In this document: positions 1 through 7,706 of the stretch, piece by piece
How positions within the stretch are numbered: the stretch's first letter is position 1
Layout: each line of letters opens with the position of its first letter
Assembly: GCA_003838145.1 (NCBI GenBank)
Contig: QYZZ01000066.1
Coordinates: forward strand, 1 to 64,000
Direction: 5' to 3'
DNA length: 64,000 bases
From: Tindallia sp. MSAO_Bac2
GTDB lineage: Bacteria > Bacillota > Clostridia > Peptostreptococcales > Tindalliaceae
Position numbers and translations under genes: made by a program
Notes under the pieces: generated by a model
Database searches by the model: none
What the model saw: only the letters and a program-made list of their open reading frames with translations
Told to the model about the DNA's origin: nothing

Positions 1-71
1 AATTTGTACTTGGCTTTGCTGTTGTTTTTCATACTCTCAGTTTATCGTTCCTCTTGAAGTTTTCCAATAAC

Positions 72-91
72 TTATTCACAGCTTATCCACA
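72..91 (+). promoter_or_regulatory. Two DnaA-box-like 9-mers
   Basis: TTATTCACA at 72-80 and TTATCCACA at 83-91 lie in the same orientation, 11 bases apart. The second is an exact match to the classical DnaA box and the first differs at one position. They sit in non-coding sequence downstream of rpoN. Positions 1-195 contain no supportable gene; apart from these boxes and the rpoN terminator I see nothing there. Function is inferred from the motif only. Confidence 0.4.
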
Positions 92-120
92 TTTCTTTTG
101 CGCATGCTATTTCCTTATCC

Positions 121-156
121 ATAAAAAAAGAACAGACCGGCTGTTTCCAGTCTGTT
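121..156 (-). terminator. Rho-independent terminator of rpoN
   Basis: AACAGAC (131-137) pairs with GTCTGTT (150-156). Read on the minus strand, the hairpin is followed by a T-rich run (complement of 121-130). It lies just after the rpoN stop codon. Confidence 0.75.
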
Positions 157-195
157 TTAATTATATCAAAATCCTTTTATTCTTCAACCAGGAGG

Positions 196-1572
196 TTAAT
201 ATCGTTTTCGTTTAGAGGAGGATGGAATCTTCATGTCCTCCCTGTATTTTGCAACAGTTCTCCTGGATATTTTTATCCCCTTGGCAGCCAATTCAGCAGC
301 TATTCGGTCATCACTTAATGGTTTTTTGGGATTCTCCTGATCCAGAATTTCACGAATGTAGTTTTTTATGCTTTCAGAAGCTAATCCTTCACCATTATCG
401 TTAGGCACTCCACTGGAAAAAAAATATTTTAATTCAAATGTTCCCACAGGAGTTTCAACATATTTACCATTAGTTGCACGACTTACAGTGGATTCATGCA
501 CTCCGATTTCATCAGCAATTTCTTTAAGCGTCATCGGCTTGAGGTATTTTTTCCCTTGCTCAAAAAAACATCGTTGTTTAGCTACTATTTGCTCAACAAC
601 TTTATATATGGTTTGCATCCGCTGTTCTATACTCTTAATTAACCACATGGCATTATTGAATTTATCATTTAAAAACTTAACCGCTTCATCGTTTTCTTCT
701 CCATTTGATAGCATTTTTTGATAGTCTTTCCGGATCGTCAAGCGCGGAGTATTGCGGTCATTAGGTACTATATAATAGTCATCTCCTATCTTTTTTACAA
801 CTACATCCGGCACCACATAGCGATTATCTATACTGGCATACTTTCTTCCCGGTTTCGGTTCCAGGGTTTTCAGAAAATCGCATATATCCTGTACTTCTTC
901 GGTGGAAATATTAAGATCTTTTGCAATTCCAGGATATTTGTTACATGCTATTTCATCAAGATAGGACTCAATAATGGTGTAAACGTTTTCATTCTTAACT
1001 CCCATATGCTTACACTGTATCATAAGGCATTCTGCCAAAGACCTGGCAGCAACGCCTGGCGGGTCGAAGGTTTGAATAATACCTAAAACACTTTCGACAG
1101 CACCTATGTCCTGGTGCAGGTGTTCTGCAATTTCAGATACAGGAACCTTTAAATAACCGTTATCTTCCAGACTGTGGATAATATATTCACCAATTTCATG
1201 AAAGTCAGCTTCTAAATAAGTTAAACTAAACTGAAACAGCAAATGTTCCTGCAAGGTTGGGTTTCTGAAGATTATATTTTCGTAATTAAAGTCATTGTCG
1301 CTGTTATGATGAAAAGCATCTTTACAGTATTCGTAATTATCAAAGTCCTCTGCATATTCTTTCCAGTCAACCTTTTGATCTTCCGCAGGCTCTTCTTTCA
1401 CTTTTTTATCTTCTTCACTGATTTCTATCATTGGATTGTTTTCAATTTGCTGATCAATATATTCTTCAAGTTCCAATGAAGTGAATTGCAGTATTTTAAT
1501 GGCCTGCCTTAATTGGGGCGTCATTACCAATTTTTGGGATTGTTCCAAGTTAAGATTAAATCCCATTTCCAT
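196..1572 (-). CDS. rpoN: RNA polymerase sigma-54 factor RpoN
   Basis: This is the alternative sigma factor that directs polymerase to -24/-12 promoters and needs an AAA+ activator. The 458-residue product has the glutamine-rich region I at the N-terminus (LEQSQKLVMTPQLRQAIKIL), an acidic stretch near residues 55-90, the core-binding domain, a helix-turn-helix (LKEIADEIGVHESTVSRA), and a C-terminal RpoN box, SRRTVAKYRE, which contacts the -24 element. Length is normal for the family. I place the start at the ATG eight bases after AGGAGG; earlier in-frame GTG and ATG codons overlap or crowd that site. The gene stands alone between its own terminator and grdD. No bEBP activator gene lies in the window. 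Confidence 0.97.
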   Translation of the reverse strand: MEMGFNLNLEQSQKLVMTPQLRQAIKILQFTSLELEEYIDQQIENNPMIEISEEDKKVKEEPAEDQKVDWKEYAEDFDNYEYCKDAFHHNSDNDFNYENIIFRNPTLQEHLLFQFSLTYLEADFHEIGEYIIHSLEDNGYLKVPVSEIAEHLHQDIGAVESVLGIIQTFDPPGVAARSLAECLMIQCKHMGVKNENVYTIIESYLDEIACNKYPGIAKDLNISTEEVQDICDFLKTLEPKPGRKYASIDNRYVVPDVVVKKIGDDYYIVPNDRNTPRLTIRKDYQKMLSNGEENDEAVKFLNDKFNNAMWLIKSIEQRMQTIYKVVEQIVAKQRCFFEQGKKYLKPMTLKEIADEIGVHESTVSRATNGKYVETPVGTFELKYFFSSGVPNDNGEGLASESIKNYIREILDQENPKKPLSDDRIAAELAAKGIKISRRTVAKYREDMKIPSSSKRKRY

Positions 1573-1687
1573 TTTCATCGCCTCCTGATTGAACCGCACT
1601 GCTTTAATGTCTGCAATCGGTTTATCAAGAACATTATACCATTTTTTAATACAATCTTAAAGCGAAACTCAAAACTTATCAGGTATT

Positions 1688-1703
1688 TGGCACATTTTTT
1701 GCA
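1688..1703 (+). promoter_or_regulatory. Sigma-54-type promoter motif, antisense to grdD
   Basis: TGGCAC, five bases, then TTGCA, with the GG and GC doublets at -24/-12 spacing, in the gap between rpoN and grdD. It points right, so a transcript starting near 1714 would run antisense through grdD. It matches the consensus fully, but a similar match occurs inside a coding region elsewhere in this window, so chance is possible. Confidence 0.35.
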
Positions 1704-1717
1704 TGTATCCGTCAATA

Positions 1718-2902
1718 TCAGCATTCTTTTTCTTCATACACCAGATAGCCTGATTGGCGCAGTTTTTCAATACCTTTTTCCAGGTTCTTTTCGCTGACAA
1801 GCAGTACCGGACCTGTACAGCCCATACCACTCTCTGCATATATTCCATTTTTCCATAATGTTTGCACTGCATATTCTACATCCATAATATCAATGCCGGT
1901 AATTCCATGAGTAACCGGTTCTCCAAGAGGTGTTGCAACTTCCTGTATTTTTTTGCTGCCGTTATTATTCATATACATTCTGTCAAGTATTTCTGTCAGC
2001 CCTGCTTTTCTGGCAGTCCGAAACTCTTTTTTTGCAATTTTAACCAACCTGCCCCGTACCAGATGTGCGGCAAACTGAATAGCATTTTCCACCACTTGTT
2101 CTCCCGAGGCTCTGGATATAACCATAGCTATCCTTTCATATAGCTCTCCGATCCCTGGACCATAACCAGCTCCTACCGTTTCAACACTTCCGCCACTCAT
2201 AAAGGAAGCACACATTTTCATTGTAATATTACCGGTCAGGGAGTCCTGCACCAATATGTCCGGTGTTCCTGCGATAATGTCATTACCTCTCATAATACAG
2301 CCGGATTCAGATCTCATAGATTCAGCAAATCTTATAGGATAGCCTCTCTCATTCAATTGAATCAGCGCTTTTTCAACCTGTCTGGCTCCTTCAACATTAA
2401 GTATTCCCACTGTTGGGTTTTCATTTCCCATTGTTTTCGCCACAATAATTCCATAGAGTGCATTTAGAGTCATTGCCGCTCCCCTGTTAATTGCAGATGT
2501 CCCAGAAGTAGTGGCTAGATATATCTGCCTGCCATGGCCCAAAGTAGTCATTTTCCCAACTGAAGCAACCCCTATGGGATAGGTATAGTGGGTAGTAATG
2601 CAGGCATCAATGATGCCGTGGTCCAGCATTGTTTCCATCTTTCTGTGTGCCTGTTCTTCGTTGACTGCATCAAATTGTAACAAGTCAGTTTTCTGACGTG
2701 GACCAATTAAAACAACTTCAAAGTCAGAACTTTGAAAAGTTGTATTTTCTGCCGCCTTAACCCAGCTGTTTATGCTTGTTTCACAGCCATGAATCGTAAG
2801 ACCAATTTTCATTTTTCCAGATTTTTTCCCTGTTTCCAGTATTTCTGCCATCTCTTCAAAAAGATGACCCATTATTTTACGTGCGTTATTTTGATTGGCC
2901 AT
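1718..2902 (-). CDS. grdD: Glycine reductase complex component C, subunit alpha (GrdD)
   Basis: Component C of glycine/sarcosine/betaine reductase takes the acetyl (carboxymethyl-derived) group from selenoprotein GrdA and releases acetyl phosphate, giving ATP in Stickland fermentation. GrdD is a PlsX-like (FA_synthesis family) protein. The 394-residue product is full length. A cysteine at residue 362 (GMGCTGPV) corresponds in position to the active-site cysteine reported as Cys359 in Eubacterium acidaminophilum GrdD. The ATG chosen lies six bases after GAGGTG; the upstream in-frame GTG is inside that ribosome site. It follows grdC by 15 bases and is surely co-transcribed. The genes for GrdA, GrdB and GrdE are not in this window. 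The last sense codon is Cys followed by TGA, read here as an ordinary stop. Confidence 0.95.
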   Translation of the reverse strand: MANQNNARKIMGHLFEEMAEILETGKKSGKMKIGLTIHGCETSINSWVKAAENTTFQSSDFEVVLIGPRQKTDLLQFDAVNEEQAHRKMETMLDHGIIDACITTHYTYPIGVASVGKMTTLGHGRQIYLATTSGTSAINRGAAMTLNALYGIIVAKTMGNENPTVGILNVEGARQVEKALIQLNERGYPIRFAESMRSESGCIMRGNDIIAGTPDILVQDSLTGNITMKMCASFMSGGSVETVGAGYGPGIGELYERIAMVISRASGEQVVENAIQFAAHLVRGRLVKIAKKEFRTARKAGLTEILDRMYMNNNGSKKIQEVATPLGEPVTHGITGIDIMDVEYAVQTLWKNGIYAESGMGCTGPVLLVSEKNLEKGIEKLRQSGYLVYEEKEC

Positions 2903-2917
2903 GTTATACACCTCGGT

Positions 2918-4471
2918 TTAATCCGTCTGATCTTTCAACAGTTCTTCCGCAAACTTTTTCATCATTTTTGCCATCATATGTCTCACATCATCTTCTGACA
3001 TTTTTTCTTCCCAATTATCCTCAATTTCTCCTGAGTTTTTCTCCAGGACAAAAGAAACACCGTCAAACTGATTGGTCAGTCTTGCCAGAAAAAGGCTCCC
3101 TTTCCCAACTATCATAGCTCTGGTAATGTCGCTGCTTAAAATTGAAGCCCGAGCATGACCAATGTATGGTATACCGGATGGGATATGCCCCTGAGTAGGT
3201 GCCCAGCCCTGAAAACCGTATTTTTCACCAAAAGTGGCTACTTCTTTCTGCTCCAGTTCTTCTCTTTTAACCCCGAGAGCTGCAATCATTTTGTAATTTG
3301 CTTCAGGTACATCCCCCGCTCCTGCCGGTTTTGTAATGTCCGGGTTTTGCATTTCAACAGCATAACGGTCTATATCTTTCATTTTCAGTCCACCCTTATC
3401 CAGCGGTGCTGTTATTAGCGATGTTATAACAGCCTGAGGTGACGACCCTGTTGATACGGTGTGCTTACCGGAAAGATCTGTTCTGATGATCGGATTAATT
3501 CCATCATTTTCACTAATCAATACGGCAAAACCAGCTATAACATCTTCCAGAACCGGTATGCCACGCCGAATATGCTCTCTGGCATTCATAGCAAGTTTGG
3601 CTGATGTTCCCCCAGCTACAACCAAAACATTTTGATGAATTCCAGCCTGAACAAGAGCTGCAGCTTCCATAATCGCATGAACTGGCGCAGCGCAAAAAGC
3701 TCTGGTGTCGGATCCGGACGCATTAACAGCGCCTATTCCTTCTGCCACTGCTTTTGCAAAATTCCCCCCACCCCGTTGACTCATGTCACCAGCCGCACTT
3801 TCGGAACATTCAATGACGTAATCAATATCAGCCACATCAACCTGATTCCTGTCTAACAAGTTCCAAGCAGTTAACATACCCGATGCTTTCGTTACCATGT
3901 TTTCAAAAAATACTTCCGCTGTCAGGTTAGGATCAAATTCATGTGCTCGTTTTACACACCCTATAACTTCATCGTCTATCAGCAAAGGCATCGCTTTCAT
4001 ATTTTTAATGTGGTATTCAATAATTTCTCTTGATTCACCTTCTTTAAGTCTTTTAAGCCTTGCTTCATTAAATAGAGGATGCTGAGTTAATTTGTTTCTA
4101 ATTTTTGATACAAAACTTTTCTCCAGTCTTATTAAATCAAACACATCTGCAATCTTTAGCACACCAATAAATTCATCCTGGCTCATTATTTCTCCGTGCG
4201 GCCCAAAACGATCAGCTTTTTCAACCGGCTTGTTGTACCAGGGCAAAGCATGATGCCTCAGAGTATCCGGAGTTAATTCACCAATGTAAACCTGATGAGG
4301 TAAATACTCTATTGCTTCCTGAAAACTTCTCAAAGACTTTGGCAAATCTCTTAGAATCTCCGATTCTTTGTCCAGTCTTTTTTCCAAAACTGCAAAAACA
4401 CTATTATGCTTTACAAAGTCTGGCACATGTGCCAGTGTATATCCTTCTCCACGGATAACCGCATACTTCAT
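2918..4471 (-). CDS. grdC: Glycine reductase complex component C, subunit beta (GrdC)
   Basis: This is the second subunit of acetyl-phosphate-forming component C, a protein related to 3-oxoacyl-ACP synthase III. The 517-residue product is full length. It carries the family's N-terminal region (residues 1-130), a thiolase-like core with ECSESAAGDMSQRGGGNFAK and SGSDTRAFCAAPVHAIMEAA, and a C-terminal half with NPDITKPAGAGDVPEANYK and WAPTQGHIPSGIPYIGHA. The GGAGG ribosome site is placed well for the ATG. The degV gene lies 39 bases upstream on the same strand, so degV, grdC and grdD may share a transcript from the trmL promoter. The presence of GrdC/GrdD predicts selenocysteine machinery elsewhere in the genome, because GrdA and GrdB are selenoproteins in known systems. 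Confidence 0.95.
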   Translation of the reverse strand: MKYAVIRGEGYTLAHVPDFVKHNSVFAVLEKRLDKESEILRDLPKSLRSFQEAIEYLPHQVYIGELTPDTLRHHALPWYNKPVEKADRFGPHGEIMSQDEFIGVLKIADVFDLIRLEKSFVSKIRNKLTQHPLFNEARLKRLKEGESREIIEYHIKNMKAMPLLIDDEVIGCVKRAHEFDPNLTAEVFFENMVTKASGMLTAWNLLDRNQVDVADIDYVIECSESAAGDMSQRGGGNFAKAVAEGIGAVNASGSDTRAFCAAPVHAIMEAAALVQAGIHQNVLVVAGGTSAKLAMNAREHIRRGIPVLEDVIAGFAVLISENDGINPIIRTDLSGKHTVSTGSSPQAVITSLITAPLDKGGLKMKDIDRYAVEMQNPDITKPAGAGDVPEANYKMIAALGVKREELEQKEVATFGEKYGFQGWAPTQGHIPSGIPYIGHARASILSSDITRAMIVGKGSLFLARLTNQFDGVSFVLEKNSGEIEDNWEEKMSEDDVRHMMAKMMKKFAEELLKDQTD

Positions 4472-4510
4472 AAGATCGCCTCCACATTATTCACTGTCTT
4501 CGTAACTGAA

Positions 4511-5371
4511 TTATTGATGTGATTTGGTATCGCTTTCAAAAAAAAGTGCTAAAGTGCCCGGACCTGTGTGAGTTCCAATTGTGCAGCCAATTTCAGAAAT
4601 CAAAATTTCAGAGGGATTTAGATCCTTTTTCACCTTCATATATAGTTCCTCCGCCTTGTCCGGTGCGTCAGCATGAGAAATCCCAATGGTTTTACCTGTG
4701 AAATCCGACCCTCTTTCCTGAGCTAATTCAATCATTTTATCCATTACTCGCTTGGAACCACGAACTTTATCGAGTGGATCTACCAGTCCATCTCTTAAGG
4801 TTAGAATCGGCTTTATATTCAATAAATTTGCCACAAGAGCCTTGCCCGGGTTTATGCGACCACCCTTTTGAAGGAATTCCACTGTGTCCACTGTAAAGAT
4901 ATGTTCCATATTGGCAGAGGAGTTTTTCAGCGCTTCAACAATCGTTTCGCGCTGATGTCCTTGTCCTGCCATCCTGGCAGCCTTTAAAACAGACAGACCG
5001 GCTCCAAAGGAAAGACTCAAAGTGTCTACGATACTAATACGATCTTCATTCAGGTCGTTGGCAGCGATAACTGCCGACTGGTAAGTGCCGCTTGCTTTAG
5101 AGGAAGCATTAATACAAATTATGTCAAAATCTTCATCTAACCATTTTGTAAAAGTATGATTAAAATCGGCTGGTGTAACCTGAGAAGTTCGAGGTAACAC
5201 TTCACTTGACTTCAGTTTTTCATAAAAAGCTTTGTTTGATAAGTCAAAACCATCCCGATATTCCTGATCACCAAAAATAATCGTTAAAGGTATCACTTCA
5301 ATGCTGTACTGATCAGTCAATTTTGCAGGTAAATCAGTCATGCTGTCAGTAATGATCTTAATTTTTCTCAT
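4511..5371 (-). CDS. DegV family fatty-acid-binding protein
   Basis: DegV (FakB-type) proteins hold a long-chain fatty acid and, with a FakA kinase, present it for phosphorylation and phospholipid synthesis. The 286-residue product has the two-domain DegV pattern: KIKIITDSMTDLP at the start, LPRTSQVTPADF near residue 65, the SSKASGTYQSA loop, QKGGRINPGKALVANLL, and the closing TIGTHTGPGTLALFF. The ATG is set by AGGAGGT; the open frame extends upstream into trmL but lacks a ribosome site there. It lies 14 bases after trmL and 39 before grdC. A second DegV gene lies at 6858 on the other strand. No fakA gene is present. The ligand is unknown. Confidence 0.9.
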   Translation of the reverse strand: MRKIKIITDSMTDLPAKLTDQYSIEVIPLTIIFGDQEYRDGFDLSNKAFYEKLKSSEVLPRTSQVTPADFNHTFTKWLDEDFDIICINASSKASGTYQSAVIAANDLNEDRISIVDTLSLSFGAGLSVLKAARMAGQGHQRETIVEALKNSSANMEHIFTVDTVEFLQKGGRINPGKALVANLLNIKPILTLRDGLVDPLDKVRGSKRVMDKMIELAQERGSDFTGKTIGISHADAPDKAEELYMKVKKDLNPSEILISEIGCTIGTHTGPGTLALFFESDTKSHQ

Positions 5372-5385
5372 TACGAATACCTCCT

Positions 5386-5856
5386 TTATCGCATCTCCGG
5401 GAAACCCCATTGTCTCAGCACTTCATAAGCAATAACTGCAACTGTGTTAGAAAGGTTAAGGGATCTTGTTTTTTCGTGTTGTATCATTGGTACTTTTACA
5501 AGATAGTCTGAAAACCGTTTTAAAATATACCCTGGTAATCCGGCAGTTTCTTTACCAAATAAGAGAAACGCAGGTTGCGGGTATTGATAGTCGCTATAGG
5601 CAGCATCGCTTTTAGTCGTTGCACAATAAATGTGTTGAGGGTTGTTTTGGTTTATAAATTCTTCAAAACTCTCATATACTGAAAGGTCCAGCAAATGCCA
5701 GTAGTCCAGTCCGGCACGTCTGACATGACGGCTGTCAAGAGAAAATCCTGTTGGTTTAATAATGTGAAGCCTTGCACCTGTCAAAACGCAGGTTCTGGCG
5801 ATATTGCCAGTGTTTTGGGGAATTTCCGGCTCATGCAGGACAATATTAAGTGACAT
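5386..5856 (-). CDS. trmL: tRNA (cytidine/uridine-34-2'-O)-methyltransferase TrmL
   Basis: This is a SPOUT-class enzyme that methylates the 2'-O of the wobble base of leucine tRNAs using S-adenosylmethionine. At 156 residues it has the usual single-domain size. Family signatures are visible: the opening IVLHEPEIPQNTGNIARTC, RRAGLDYW near residue 47, LFGKETAGLP (the knot SAM loop), and the closing IPMIQHEKTRSLNLSNTVA-type segment. It is the first gene of the minus-strand trmL-degV-grdC run and has a good promoter upstream. Confidence 0.93.
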   Translation of the reverse strand: MSLNIVLHEPEIPQNTGNIARTCVLTGARLHIIKPTGFSLDSRHVRRAGLDYWHLLDLSVYESFEEFINQNNPQHIYCATTKSDAAYSDYQYPQPAFLLFGKETAGLPGYILKRFSDYLVKVPMIQHEKTRSLNLSNTVAVIAYEVLRQWGFPEMR

Positions 5857-5929
5857 CTTTGCCTCCCGATACTGCTGTAGTCATTGTTATTACGTCCTTT
5901 CCTCAGTTTTGAAAGTAATTATTAAACAG

Positions 5930-5957
5930 ATTATACCATATTTCAATAAACCTGCAA
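5930..5957 (-). promoter_or_regulatory. Promoter for trmL-degV-(grdC-grdD)
   Basis: On the minus strand, TTGCAG (complement of 5952-5957) is followed after 16 bases by a perfect TATAAT (complement of 5930-5935). Transcription would enter trmL about 75 bases downstream. Confidence 0.6.
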
Positions 5958-6031
5958 TCAAGCATTCCTTGTGAAATCTAATAAATATTGGGTATTTGTA
6001 TGTATAAAATCTTGCATGGGAGTTGTTTTAT

Positions 6032-6775
6032 ATGAAACCTATGACCAGTACGATAACACACTTTTATCATAGCGGTTTTTCGGTGGAAACCCCTAATCAT
6101 TTCTTCATTTTTGATTATGTTCTTCCACCAGACATTAAAGATAATCCTAACGAAAGGATCCGGCTCAAACCTGAATATCTGTCGCAAAAAAGAAATGTTT
6201 TTGTTTTTGTTTCGCATCACCACAACGACCACTATATGCCAGAGATATTCGAGTGGCACCATCAAGTTTCAGGTATTCAGTATGTATTAAGTGATGATAT
6301 TCAGGTGAAGGGTTCGCAAAACCTGCACTTTGTTAAGCCAGGAGATTATCTGAAAATAAATGAAGTCGCTATTAGAACTTTTGGTTCAACAGATGAGGGC
6401 GTTTCTTTTCTGGTACAATCGGACCAACTAACGTTCTTTCATTCCGGTGATTTAAACTGGTGGCATTGGAATAATTTTTCACCAGATAAGCAAAAAGAGG
6501 AAGAGACGGATTTCAAAAGAATTATAGATTTGGTTTGTAAGTATAAAATTGATGTTGCTTTTGTTCCGGTTGATCCCCGGCTTGAAGATGCTTACTTTTG
6601 GGCTGGAAAACATTTTTTTGAAAAAGTTAAGCCAGATCTGCTGATCCCCATGCATTTCAGGGATAACTTTGTAATAACCCATTCATTTTCCGCAAAAATG
6701 AATGTTCCTGAAAGATCCGTCGCCAGGCTTAACAATCGTGGCGAAAGTATATTTTATAGTAAATCCAAAGTATAG
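6032..6775 (+). CDS. Metallo-beta-lactamase-fold hydrolase
   Basis: This is a 247-residue protein of the MBL-fold superfamily, closest in style to UlaG/YtnP-like small cytosolic hydrolases; the substrate is unknown. The metal site is visible as SHHHNDHYMPE near residue 68 (a variant of HxHxDH), the aspartate in FFHSGDLNWW near residue 142, and the late histidine in LIPMHFRDN. The start is the ATG at 6032, preceded at modest distance by GGGAG; an in-frame TTG nine bases earlier is less likely. It is convergent with nothing and is followed after 82 bases by a degV gene on the same strand, which may be co-transcribed. Confidence 0.85.
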   Translation: MKPMTSTITHFYHSGFSVETPNHFFIFDYVLPPDIKDNPNERIRLKPEYLSQKRNVFVFVSHHHNDHYMPEIFEWHHQVSGIQYVLSDDIQVKGSQNLHFVKPGDYLKINEVAIRTFGSTDEGVSFLVQSDQLTFFHSGDLNWWHWNNFSPDKQKEEETDFKRIIDLVCKYKIDVAFVPVDPRLEDAYFWAGKHFFEKVKPDLLIPMHFRDNFVITHSFSAKMNVPERSVARLNNRGESIFYSKSKV

Positions 6776-6857
6776 AGAAAACCCTCTGGTATTTAGGGAT
6801 GGTTTTGATTATAATGTAACCGACACATGTGATTTTATTAAAGGGGGCACAAACAAA

Positions 6858-7706
6858 ATGGCAACAGTTCATATCATGACAGACAGTACCAGCGACTTGC
6901 CTAAAAATGAACTAATGAAACGAGGCATCAGCGTCGTTCCTTTATATGTACACTTTGATCAGGAAGTTTATAGGGATGGTGTCGATATTGACCCAGCGAT
7001 GATTTATAGCAAAGTTGATCAAACTGGTATTTTTCCCAAAACATCCAGTCCTTCACCTAAAGATTTTATTGATGCTTTTAAACCAATTATTGATAAAGGT
7101 CATCATATTTTGTATATTGGACTGTCTTCACAAATTTCTTCAACAATTCAAAACGCCAGAATTGCCGCCTCTGAGTTTCCGGATCACATGGTCGAAGTAA
7201 TAGATTCACTAAATCTTTCTGCTGGTATTGGCATGCTGGTATTAGAAGCCTCAGACCTTGCTCTTAAAGGTGAAAGTCTGGAATCCATTACTGAAAAAAT
7301 CCACGAAATGGTACCAAAGATCAAAACCTATTTTGCAGTTGATACACTACAGTATCTGCATAAAGGCGGAAGATGTTCTTCGATGGAAAATCTTGTTGGT
7401 AATATGCTCCGAATTCGTCCCATACTACATGTGGAGAACGGGAAAATAATCGTACAGAAAAAAATTCGTGGCAAGCGAGAAAAACTGGTGGAAGATATGA
7501 TGAAATTCACAGATAGTGAACCCAGCACGGTTAAGACCAGTCGTTTGATTGTCAACCATTCAGCCTGCCCGGAAGATGCGGAAAAACTCAGACAGCATCT
7601 GCTGAACACCCTGTCACCGGATGAGGTATTAATGACCGAAGCGGGATGTGTTATCTCAAGTCACTGCGGTCCCAAAACCTTTAGCGTTGTCTACCGTATA
7701 AAATAG
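6858..7706 (+). CDS. DegV family fatty-acid-binding protein (second copy)
   Basis: This is a 282-residue DegV/FakB-type lipid-binding protein: THIMTDSTSDLPKN-like opening, PKTSSPSPKDF near residue 60, GLSSQISSTIQNA, the HKGGRCSSMENLVGN motif, and VISSHCGPKTFSVVY at the end. It shares the family pattern with the copy at 4511-5371 but is clearly divergent from it, so it may bind a different fatty acid. The ATG at 6858 follows AAGGGGGC; the open frame runs further upstream through the end of the preceding gene without a ribosome site. Its 3' end overlaps the convergent cobD gene by 26 bases, and its terminator lies inside cobD. Confidence 0.9.
   Translation: MATVHIMTDSTSDLPKNELMKRGISVVPLYVHFDQEVYRDGVDIDPAMIYSKVDQTGIFPKTSSPSPKDFIDAFKPIIDKGHHILYIGLSSQISSTIQNARIAASEFPDHMVEVIDSLNLSAGIGMLVLEASDLALKGESLESITEKIHEMVPKIKTYFAVDTLQYLHKGGRCSSMENLVGNMLRIRPILHVENGKIIVQKKIRGKREKLVEDMMKFTDSEPSTVKTSRLIVNHSACPEDAEKLRQHLLNTLSPDEVLMTEAGCVISSHCGPKTFSVVYRIK

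Noticed and set aside
1-120. Replication origin because of two DnaA boxes
   Set aside because: Only two boxes, no AT-rich unwinding element or dnaA/dnaN genes in view.
1718-1720. TGA directly after a cysteine codon at the end of grdD, as a possible selenocysteine
   Set aside because: The protein is already full length, and the frame closes again after one further codon (TGA, Tyr, TGA).
6776-6857. Promoter for the second degV gene
   Set aside because: A TATAAT is present at 6810-6815, but no acceptable -35 element lies at the right distance.
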